This document shows positions 48,116 through 55,017 of a stretch of DNA of 56,552 bases, piece after piece; position 1 is the stretch's first letter, and every line of letters starts with the position of its first letter. Both the position numbers and the translations under genes were made by a program. The notes beneath the pieces were generated by a model. That model worked only from the letters and a program-made list of their open reading frames with translations. It did not search any database and was not told where the DNA came from. This DNA is from Akkermansia muciniphila. Its GTDB lineage: Bacteria; Verrucomicrobiota; Verrucomicrobiia; Limisphaerales; SXTU01. The stretch is from the NCBI GenBank assembly GCA_945874145.1, contig CAMCFN010000021.1, forward strand, positions 1-56,552, given 5' to 3'.

Positions 48116-50752
48116 CTACTTCGCCTCGATCTTCTTCTTCAGCGTTTCCAAATCCTTCTTCAGTTCGCGGTTGGATTTCTGGAGGTCGAGGACTTCGGTG
48201 CGGAGACCCTTCAGGTCTTCGCCGGGCTTACGGGCGGTGCGGAGCTGGACGAGCGCCTTGTCGGCAGCGGCCTTTTCGGGGCGGTCGGCGGCCAGGGCGG
48301 TGAAGGTTTCCAGCGCGGCGATGGCGCGCGGGTCTTCGAGCGTGCCCAGCGCGGTGATGGCGGCGAGGCGGACACGCTCCTTCGGTGAGTTCACGCGGGC
48401 GGTGAGGAAGTCGCGGACGGAATCCTTCTTCGGCTCATTGCGAGCGAGTGAGGCGAGCGCGTCGAGGCCGGCAGAGAAGACGGTGCTCATCAGCGCGGTC
48501 TCGCGTGACTGGAGCGCGGTGAGCAAGGGCGCGACAAACGCCGGGTCATCCTGCGCCTTCATGCCGGCGATGGCAGCCTCGGCGAGGCGGTCGCGATAGC
48601 TGGGCGTGTTGAGGAACTTCACCAGCAGGTCGCGGACTTCGGGCTTCGCGTAGGGGCCGAGCGCGCGGAGGGCGGTGGACTGGATGCCGGGGTTTTTCTC
48701 GGTGGCTAGCACTCGTTTCAAGGCGGCGAAGGCGTCCTCGTGATAGAAGCCGCCGAGGGCGCTGATGACGGCATTGCGGACGCGGGCGTCCCGAACCCCC
48801 TCAACCCGGCCCTCTCCCCCGGTGGGGGCGAGGGAGGAGACAAGTGCCGCGAGCGCTTCATCCGTGCGGGCTTGCTTGATCAGGTCCGCCGCGCGCGTGC
48901 GGACGCCGTAGTGCGAATCGCTGTTCAGCGTGGCCTTGAGCTTGGCGATGGTTTCGCCGTCGCTGCGGCCGGCGAGGTTTTCCAGTGCGAGGAGTTGGCC
49001 GATGAGGTCGGTCTTGTCGGCGAGCTGCGCGAAGAGCATCGGCGCGGCGGGCTTGAAATTGATACGCGCGAGCAACGTGAGGCCGGGGTCCACGCGCACC
49101 ACGTCGGGCGCGGCCTTCAGCGGCAGGTAGAAGTCTTCTTCTTTGTCGCGCACTTGGACCGTGTGGTCGGTGGTGCCGGACTTGGACTTGAAGCGCAGCG
49201 TCAGCGGAAACTGGAAGAGGTGCGCTTCGTCAGAAATCTTCTGCGACTGCTTCACGCTCACACGCGCGAGCTTGGTTTTCTCGTCCCACGCGTAAGTCAC
49301 GTCCAGCGTCGGCGCGCCGATGCCGTGGACCCATTGCTCGAAGAAGCGCTCGAAGCTCCGGCCCGACAGCTCCTCGATGACCTTCCGCAGGTCAGCGGTC
49401 TCCACCGAGCCGAACGCGTGGCGGTCGAGGTAGGTGCGGACGCAGCGGCGATAAAGGTCCGCGCCGAGCTGGCAGCGCAGCATGTGCAACACCCAAGCGC
49501 CCTTCGGGTAGGCGAGGTAATTGAACATCTCTTCGGGGTCGCCGAACTTGCGCCACACGATGCCGCGCGTCTCGTTCGCGTTGGCGAGGATGCCCTTAGC
49601 GGCGCTGTGCAGGGCGTAAAGCGTCTCGTTCGTGCCGCCAAAGTCGCCCTGCCACATCCAGTCGTAGTAAGTGGCGAAGCCCTCGTTCAGCCAGATGTGG
49701 CTCCAGTCCTTACAGGTCACCAGGTCGCCGAACCACTGGTGCGCCAGCTCATGCGCTACGAGGCTATCGCTGCTGAAGAGGTTCTCCGTCTCAGCGGTGA
49801 AGAGCGTGCGGAAGTTCAGCGTGGTGAGGCTGGTGTTCTCCATGCCGCCCCAGTGGTAATCGTGGACGGCGGCTTGGCCGTATTTGGCCCACGGGTAGTT
49901 CACGCCAATCTCGCGCTCGAAGAACTGCAGCATGTGCTTCGTGTGGCGGAAGGAATTCGGCGCGGCGGCGAGGTCGCTGGGCGTGGTCCAGAATTCCAGC
50001 GGGATGTCGCGGTGCTTGTCCTCAATCTTCTTCAACTGCCCGGCGACGAGCGTGATGAGGTAGGTCACGTGGGGCTTCTCCTGCACCCAGTGAAACGCGG
50101 TGAGCCCACCCGCGCCGGACTGGGCGGAAACTTGCCGCCCGTTCGAGAGCGCGACCATGCCGGCGGGCATGTGACAGGTGACTTCGCTGGTGAACTTCTC
50201 GACCGGATGGTCGAACGACGGGAACCAATGCCGCGCCTCGCTCGGCTCGCCCTGAGTCCAGAGATGCGTCTCGGGGTAACCCATCTCCGGCGTGCGGAAG
50301 TAGAGGCCTTTGCGCGGCTCGGCGGAATACTTCACGGTTACGCGCGCCTCCTTCCCGACGGGAATCGGCGGGGCGAAGGTGAAGACAATCTCGCGGTCGG
50401 TGACTTGGTGGGCGGCGAGTTTCTCCGAGCTGGTCACACTTGCGACGCGCAAGTCCACCGCGTCCAGCCGCAGTTCTTCGAGCGGGGTGGCGATGGGCTT
50501 GAAGGAGACGGTCGCGGTGCCGGCGATGGTGCGCGCTTTGAAGTCCGGCGTCACATCGAGCGCGAGATGGAGGATGTCCACGCGGCGGTCCGGGGCGTAT
50601 TTGCGGTAGGCGGGCGAATCCACCGGCGCGGGGGCGAACTGCGCGGAGCACCAGCGGCAGAGATGGGTTTGCTGCTCAGTCGACAGCGATGCGGCGATGG
50701 CGGGGAAAGCGAGCGCGATCAGCGCGAGCAGGGCGGCGGGGCGGACTTGCAT
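48116..50752 (-). CDS. Secreted M1-family aminopeptidase with HEAT-like repeats and C-terminal coiled coil
   Basis: An 878-residue protein. The signal peptide is AALLALIALAFPAIAASL, followed by a CRWC motif. Residues about 30-480 are an M1 gluzincin: GGMENTSLTTLN (exopeptidase motif), HELAHQWFGDL (H334, H338) and WLNEGFATYYDW (third zinc ligand Glu), VLHMLRCQLG. After a beta segment come HEAT-like repeats (about 590-840, for example HYGVRTRAADLIKQ and DARVRNAVISALGG), then a coiled coil (DLQKSNRELKKDLETLKKKIEAK). It trims N-terminal residues from peptides outside the cytoplasm. The repeats replace the usual ERAP1-like C domain, possibly as a scaffold. ATG 50752 starts the signal. Confidence 0.9.
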   Translation of the reverse strand: MQVRPAALLALIALAFPAIAASLSTEQQTHLCRWCSAQFAPAPVDSPAYRKYAPDRRVDILHLALDVTPDFKARTIAGTATVSFKPIATPLEELRLDAVDLRVASVTSSEKLAAHQVTDREIVFTFAPPIPVGKEARVTVKYSAEPRKGLYFRTPEMGYPETHLWTQGEPSEARHWFPSFDHPVEKFTSEVTCHMPAGMVALSNGRQVSAQSGAGGLTAFHWVQEKPHVTYLITLVAGQLKKIEDKHRDIPLEFWTTPSDLAAAPNSFRHTKHMLQFFEREIGVNYPWAKYGQAAVHDYHWGGMENTSLTTLNFRTLFTAETENLFSSDSLVAHELAHQWFGDLVTCKDWSHIWLNEGFATYYDWMWQGDFGGTNETLYALHSAAKGILANANETRGIVWRKFGDPEEMFNYLAYPKGAWVLHMLRCQLGADLYRRCVRTYLDRHAFGSVETADLRKVIEELSGRSFERFFEQWVHGIGAPTLDVTYAWDEKTKLARVSVKQSQKISDEAHLFQFPLTLRFKSKSGTTDHTVQVRDKEEDFYLPLKAAPDVVRVDPGLTLLARINFKPAAPMLFAQLADKTDLIGQLLALENLAGRSDGETIAKLKATLNSDSHYGVRTRAADLIKQARTDEALAALVSSLAPTGGEGRVEGVRDARVRNAVISALGGFYHEDAFAALKRVLATEKNPGIQSTALRALGPYAKPEVRDLLVKFLNTPSYRDRLAEAAIAGMKAQDDPAFVAPLLTALQSRETALMSTVFSAGLDALASLARNEPKKDSVRDFLTARVNSPKERVRLAAITALGTLEDPRAIAALETFTALAADRPEKAAADKALVQLRTARKPGEDLKGLRTEVLDLQKSNRELKKDLETLKKKIEAK

Positions 50753-50812
50753 GGCGGGAAGAGTAGGGGATGGGCCCGCGTATGCCAAAGCTGGAATGGC
50801 AAAAGAGTTCAC

Positions 50813-50882
50813 CACCGAGGCACAAAGAGCACAGAGGAAGAGAACTTCGGACGACCCTTTCTGTGGCCTCTGTGCCTCGGTG
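50813..50882. repeat. Palindrome (family CACCGAGGCACA)
   Basis: CACCGAGGCACAAAGAGCAC (50813-50832, continuing AGAGG) pairs with the right arm CTGTGGCCTCTG then TGCCTCGGTG (50861-50882). The arms are strongly complementary with small offsets. It lies between the aminopeptidase start and the stop of the next minus-strand gene. Confidence 0.75.
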
Positions 50883-50906
50883 CTGCAACCACCTCAGGGC
50901 GCAGGC

Positions 50907-51569
50907 TCACCGCCCGCTCAGAAACTTCGGCAGCCACTCGAAGAAGCCGTCGGGATACCGCACGCCGTTGACGATTTGATAAAACCGGACACCGGAGTCA
51001 AACGGCAGCAGCAACAACGCAAGGTAGTCGAACCACACCAATGGGCCGGCCACGCGCTGGCAGATGCCGTGGCCGAGGAAGAACAGGCTGATCAGCTCTC
51101 CAATGAAGAACAGGTAGGCGCAACTACAGGTGATGAGCGAGACGCGCAGCGGGTTGATGCCGTTGGGCTCCAGCACGTCCTCCTTGAACTGCGCCGGAAA
51201 AAAACCCAGCAAGGGATACACGAACCGCCACGCCGTCCGGTGGCCGGAGACGGGCTTGATCTTCTTGAACGCGCCGTCCCGCAGCGCGACGTAGTCCTCG
51301 TCATACACGATGACGGACCGGGGTCGGATGCCGCCGAAGTCCGGCCAGGGGGCCAGCTCGTAACGGATGGGGCGATCCTCGTCGCCGCGCAGCTTGCGGG
51401 ACAGGTAGTAGCGGCGACCTTCAAACTCGATGGCCGGCCGGGCGGACTCGCGGCTTTCCCATTCGGGCATTTCCTTCCGGGCGCAAATCACCACCTTCTC
51501 ACCAAAATACAACGCCACATCGGGGCCGATTTCGACTCCGGAGGGTGGGCGGTTGTTGTTTTCGGCCAT
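50907..51569 (-). CDS. Hypothetical membrane protein
   Basis: A 220-residue protein. The soluble N-terminal part (about 1-125) has patterned strands (ALYFGEKVVICARKE, AIEFEGRRYYLSRKL, RSVIVYDEDYVALRDGAF). It is followed by two or three hydrophobic segments (FVYPLLGFFPAQF; VSLITCSCAYLFFIGELISLFFLG; LVWFDYLALLLLPF). I recognise no family. It is divergent from the Rsm22-like gene and stands upstream of the aminopeptidase gene with a palindrome between them. Confidence 0.7.
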   Translation of the reverse strand: MAENNNRPPSGVEIGPDVALYFGEKVVICARKEMPEWESRESARPAIEFEGRRYYLSRKLRGDEDRPIRYELAPWPDFGGIRPRSVIVYDEDYVALRDGAFKKIKPVSGHRTAWRFVYPLLGFFPAQFKEDVLEPNGINPLRVSLITCSCAYLFFIGELISLFFLGHGICQRVAGPLVWFDYLALLLLPFDSGVRFYQIVNGVRYPDGFFEWLPKFLSGR

Positions 51570-51734
51570 GCGGCAAGCTCGGGACCGAACCTGCGCAATG
51601 GGCAGGGTAGGAACCCACGATTTGGCCAGTGTCCGGGGTTATGCCCGGTTCCGTCAAGCCGGGCGCACCCCTGAGCGGGCCGCGCGGAGCACGCGTTGGC
51701 ACCAGCAAGACAAGTTTCCCACCGCGCGGAAAAC

Positions 51735-51743
51735 TGTTATCAT
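51735..51743 (+). promoter_or_regulatory. Extended -10 element just before the Rsm22-like gene
   Basis: TGTTATCAT (TG-N-TATCAT, 51736-51743 with one flanking base) is placed so that transcription would begin near 51750, at most three bases before the ATG at 51753. There is no strong -35. If real, it gives a nearly leaderless message. Confidence 0.4.
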
Positions 51744-51752
51744 CCTCGCGCC

Positions 51753-52757
51753 ATGCCACATGCTGACTTTACTTGGGACGATCTCGACTGGGACGCGCTG
51801 GAACGCCTGCGCGGGGCCTTCCTCTCCGGCACGGGCACGGGCGGTGCGTATTGGCAGGCGCGGTCGGATCTGGCCAGCTACGATCTCACCTTCGCCCAGC
51901 GCATCGCCTGGAAATGGGACGCGGTGCTGGCCGAGCTGCAAACGCGCGGCTGGACGCCCCCCGCTGGTCCCGTGCTCGACTGGGGTTGTGGCAGCGGCGT
52001 GGCCAGCAGGTGTGTGCTGCGCGCCTTCGGACCGGAAACCTTCTCCGCGCTCCGGCTCTTCGACCGTTCCTCGCTGGCCATGGAGTTCGCCGCCGACCGA
52101 GCGCGGGCGGTCTTTTCCAGGCTGGCGGTGCAAACGGGAGAACCGGCGGGTGAACGGGGCGGCCTGCTGGTGCTGAGCCATGTGCTCAACGAGCTGCCCG
52201 AGACCGAGCGCGACACCTTGGTGGAACTGGTGCGCCGAGCAGACACGGTGCTGTGGGTGGAACCAGGCACGCACGCGGATAGCCGGGCGCTCATCGGCCT
52301 GCGCGAGCGCCTGCGCGACGAGTTCTCCGTGATCGCCCCCTGCACGCATCAGGCGACGTGTGGCTTGCTGACGGCGGGCAACGAGCGGCATTGGTGCCAC
52401 AACTTCGCCACGCCGCCAGCCGGCACCATGGCGGATTCGGACTGGGTGCGTTTCGCGCAGCGGATGGGCATCGATCTGCGCAGCCTGCCCTACACTTTTC
52501 TCGTGCTAGAGCGGAAGGGGCTTCGGACGGCCGAGGAGCGCTTTTCTGGTTGGGCACGGGTGGTCGGAGCGCCGCGCGTGTATAAGGGCTTCACGAAGTT
52601 GTTCAGTTGCGAAGCCAGCGGCGTGCGCGACCTGACGCTCCAGAAACGGGATGCGCCGGAGCTCTTCAAGCGGCTGAAGCATGAGGAGCCGGTGCGGTTG
52701 GTGAAAGGCGACGTGGAGGGCGAACGCATGGCGGCGATCGAGGCGACACTGCCGTGA
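51753..52757 (+). CDS. Rsm22-like ribosome-associated methyltransferase family protein
   Basis: A 334-residue protein of the Rsm22 (METTL17) family. It has an N-terminal helical part (AYWQARSDLASYDLTFAQRIAWKWDAVL), an SAM-binding Rossmann motif VLDWGCGSG, LVLSHVLNELP, VLWVEPGTHADSRALIGLR, then the cysteine region APCTHQATCGLL...HWCHNF, and a distal SCEASGVRDLTL. In the mitochondrial homologue these cysteines hold an iron-sulfur cluster; here at least four cysteines are in comparable places. The family helps assemble the small ribosomal subunit. The reaction in bacteria is not established. ATG 51753 chosen for the spacing to the extended -10. Confidence 0.78.
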   Translation: MPHADFTWDDLDWDALERLRGAFLSGTGTGGAYWQARSDLASYDLTFAQRIAWKWDAVLAELQTRGWTPPAGPVLDWGCGSGVASRCVLRAFGPETFSALRLFDRSSLAMEFAADRARAVFSRLAVQTGEPAGERGGLLVLSHVLNELPETERDTLVELVRRADTVLWVEPGTHADSRALIGLRERLRDEFSVIAPCTHQATCGLLTAGNERHWCHNFATPPAGTMADSDWVRFAQRMGIDLRSLPYTFLVLERKGLRTAEERFSGWARVVGAPRVYKGFTKLFSCEASGVRDLTLQKRDAPELFKRLKHEEPVRLVKGDVEGERMAAIEATLP

Positions 52758-52763
52758 CCCAGT

Positions 52764-52784
52764 GGTAGGGCGGGGTGCCCTACC
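52764..52784. terminator. Perfect 8-base hairpin at converging gene ends
   Basis: GGTAGGGC-GGGGT-GCCCTACC: a perfect 8-base stem that begins seven bases after the Rsm22-like stop and overlaps the larC stop codon (52780-52782). Suited to act on both convergent transcripts. It carries the same GTAGGGCG unit as the repeats at 26491 and 47105. Confidence 0.6.
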
Positions 52785-54141
52785 CGAGTTGGTTGCGGGC
52801 GCTGGCCAGGGCGGTTTCGTAAATCTGCTTGAGCGGCACGCCGGTCTGGGCGGCAAGCTCCTTGCAGGACTCAAACTCGGGCGCGGCCTGCACCACCTTG
52901 CCGTCCAGCTTGCCGAGCTTCACCGTCACTTCACCCGGCGGCAGTTTCACGGTTAGAAACTCGCGCTTCAGCTTCCGCCGCTCCGCCAGGGTGCGGCGCA
53001 CGCCAAAGGCACTCGTTTCACACAGCAGCAGCGCGGCGAACTTGTCCGCGTCCGCCGTCGCGCATAGCACGGTGAGCAGCACGCCCGGGCGGTTCTTCTT
53101 CATCTGGATGGCCGTGTGGAACACATCCAGCGCGCCTTCGCCCAGCGCCCGTTCGACAAACGCGCCGAGCACTTCGCCGCTCACGTCATCTAGGTTCGTC
53201 TCCAGCACCGCGATGGTATCCGTGTCCCAATCGTGCGCCGCCGACGCAACGGCCGTGTCAGACTGAACACCGGACACTGAACACTGATTACTTCCCGCAG
53301 TGACTTCTCCCAGCGCCGCCCGCACCACATTTGGCCGCGTGTCATTGTCCCGCGTGCCGACACCGTAGCCAACCTTCTCCGCGACCAAGCCAGTCATCGG
53401 GCCAAAGCCCTCGACAAACTCCGCGATCAGCGCCGCGCCCGTGGGCGTGAGCAGCTCGCGCGGCTCCTCGCACTGCGAGATGGCGACCCCGCGCGCGCCG
53501 AGGATTTCCAGCGTGGCCGGAGCGGGCAGCGGCATGCGCCCGTGCGCGCACTTCACCCAGCCCGTGCCCTCGACCACCGCCGAGGCCAGCACGCGGGGGC
53601 AGCCGAGCAGCTCAAGCGCAAGGCAGCCGCCCACGATGTCCACGATGGAATCCACGGCACCGACCTCGTGGAAGTGGACCTGTTCCGGCGGCATCCCGTG
53701 AATCTTCCCCTCCGCCACGGCGATGCGGTGGAAGACGGCGAAGGATTTCTCCTTCACCCAGTCCGAAAGCGTGCTGGCGCGGATGAGTTCCTTGATTTGA
53801 TGAAAGTTCCGGCTGCCATCGTGCGAGTGGCCGCCATCACCCGGCCCGTGCGAATGCGCGTGCGTGTGGTCGCCGGGTCCGTGGCTGTGGCTGTGGGAAA
53901 GCGCGTGATAATCCGGCCCGTCGTGCTCCGGCGGGGTGGCCGGCCCGGTGAGGTGCACGTCGAACTTCACGCCTTCGATGCCGCACTTGGCGGCGCGGCG
54001 GTGGGCGAGGCGGTAGCCGTCGAGGTTCAGCTTCGCGAGCCCGTATTCGAGCTGGCGGAAATCCACGCCGAGATCGAGCAGCGCACCGATGAACATGTCG
54101 CCGCTCAGTCCGCTGAACACATCAAGGTAAAGGGTTTTCAT
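52780..54141 (-). CDS. larC: Nickel-pincer cofactor nickel insertase LarC (DUF111), single frame
   Basis: A 453-residue LarC protein. LYLDVFSGLSGDMFIGALLDLG at the start and a His-rich loop (about 80-110: SHSHSHGPGDHTHAHSHG, GGHSHDG) for metal delivery. Then VHFHEVGAVDSIVDIVGGCLALELL, GRMPLPAPATLEILG, LLTPTGAALIAEF, VLETNLDDVSGEVLGAFVE and the C-terminal KLPPGEVTVKLGKLDGKVVQAAPEFESCKELA. LarC uses CTP to insert Ni into the lactate racemase cofactor. In Lactobacillus it needs a ribosomal frameshift; here it is one continuous frame. No larA, larB or larE is adjacent. About 11 residues at 53256-53290 come from a repeat-like insert. Confidence 0.92.
   Translation of the reverse strand: MKTLYLDVFSGLSGDMFIGALLDLGVDFRQLEYGLAKLNLDGYRLAHRRAAKCGIEGVKFDVHLTGPATPPEHDGPDYHALSHSHSHGPGDHTHAHSHGPGDGGHSHDGSRNFHQIKELIRASTLSDWVKEKSFAVFHRIAVAEGKIHGMPPEQVHFHEVGAVDSIVDIVGGCLALELLGCPRVLASAVVEGTGWVKCAHGRMPLPAPATLEILGARGVAISQCEEPRELLTPTGAALIAEFVEGFGPMTGLVAEKVGYGVGTRDNDTRPNVVRAALGEVTAGSNQCSVSGVQSDTAVASAAHDWDTDTIAVLETNLDDVSGEVLGAFVERALGEGALDVFHTAIQMKKNRPGVLLTVLCATADADKFAALLLCETSAFGVRRTLAERRKLKREFLTVKLPPGEVTVKLGKLDGKVVQAAPEFESCKELAAQTGVPLKQIYETALASARNQLG
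53256..53290 (-). repeat. Repeat-like insert inside larC (family CAGTGTTCAGTGTCC)
   Basis: Read on the minus strand: AATCAGTGTTCAGTGTCCGG, then TGTTCAGTCTGACA. It contains two tandem GTGTTCAGT units. It encodes NQCSVSGVQSDTA between the two halves of LarC, at a linker, in frame. The sequence style is unlike the surrounding codons. Confidence 0.55.
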
Positions 54142-54222
54142 GGGCGGGGAGAACGTAATGCAAGCGGACGGTCCAAGCGCGAAAAAACGTCTGCTTTAGG
54201 CGCAGCCCCTCGCCGGGCATGA

Positions 54223-55017
54223 CTACTGCCCCAGCACCTTGTTCAGCTTGTCGAGCTGGGTCTGGGCTTTGTCGCGGAGGGTTTGGGAATCCGCATTCTT
54301 CACCGCTTGCTCCAGCAACCGCTTGGCCTCGGGGTAGTCCTTGAGCACGCCGTCTTCGGTGATGTAACGGTTGGCGAGATCGTATTGGGCCTGCGCCTCG
54401 CCCGAGGCGGCGCGTTTGATTTGCGCATCGACAACTTTGCGCTGCGTCTCCTCGGAAAGCTGGGCGGGCGTGGTCTTCGCCTTCGTGGTGTTGGCGAGGG
54501 AGCTTTTGGTGACCGGGGCGGTGGACGCCGTGCCGGAGCGGGTTGTGCTGCTGCTGGCGCTCTGGCGGGCGGCCATGGCCTGCGCGCGGGCGGCCAACTG
54601 CGGCGTGATGGCCCCCTGCCCCACGACGCCGGTGAGCGAATAGAAGAACGCCAGATCGTCTTCGCTCTGCCAAAGCTTGTCCGGCCCGGCGGAGCGCACG
54701 CTGAAGCCGTTGCGCGCCGCGTCCACGCCAAGGCGAAACTCAGTGCCCCATTGGTCCTTGGATTTGTCGCGCGTGTCCTTGCCGCCCTTCTCACGCAGGT
54801 TCTCCTTGAGGAACGCGCCGAAGTTTTCGAGGGGCAAGTCCTTGGTCTCGATGAAGTCCTGCGCGACGGCCTCGGCGATGCCCGGCAGCTCCACCCCGGA
54901 AGCCGCCGCGACCTGGACCTTGCTGATGATGTCGAGGTTCTTCTTGAGGGCGTCAGAATTCACGGTCGCCACGAGGCCGACGGCCGCGATGGGGAGCAGC
55001 TTCAAGAGGGCGCTCAC
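54223..55017 (-). CDS. Exported protein with pseudopilin-type (GspG-like) loop and Sel1-like tail
   Basis: A 264-residue product from GTG 55017, which overlaps the stop of the preceding gene (GTGA). There is a short hydrophobic N-terminus (LLKLLPIAAVGLVATV). Residues about 75-125 show DQWGTEFRLGVDAARNGFSV and RSAGPDKLWQSEDDLAFF, the DxWGxxfxy...FxvxSxGpDg...eDDi pattern of the calcium-binding loop in GspG pseudopilins. There is no pilin cleavage site. After a Ser/Thr/Ala linker the C-terminal 70 residues (AASGEAQAQYDLANRYITEDG, DYPEAKRLLEQAVKN) look like one Sel1 repeat. Role unknown; coupling to the cyclic-nucleotide-binding gene suggests they work together. Confidence 0.7.
   Translation of the reverse strand: MSALLKLLPIAAVGLVATVNSDALKKNLDIISKVQVAAASGVELPGIAEAVAQDFIETKDLPLENFGAFLKENLREKGGKDTRDKSKDQWGTEFRLGVDAARNGFSVRSAGPDKLWQSEDDLAFFYSLTGVVGQGAITPQLAARAQAMAARQSASSSTTRSGTASTAPVTKSSLANTTKAKTTPAQLSEETQRKVVDAQIKRAASGEAQAQYDLANRYITEDGVLKDYPEAKRLLEQAVKNADSQTLRDKAQTQLDKLNKVLGQ

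Noticed and set aside
48740..50971. A 743-codon open frame on the plus strand
   Set aside because: Antisense to the M1 aminopeptidase with intact HELAHQW and NEGFA motifs; composition is shadow-like.
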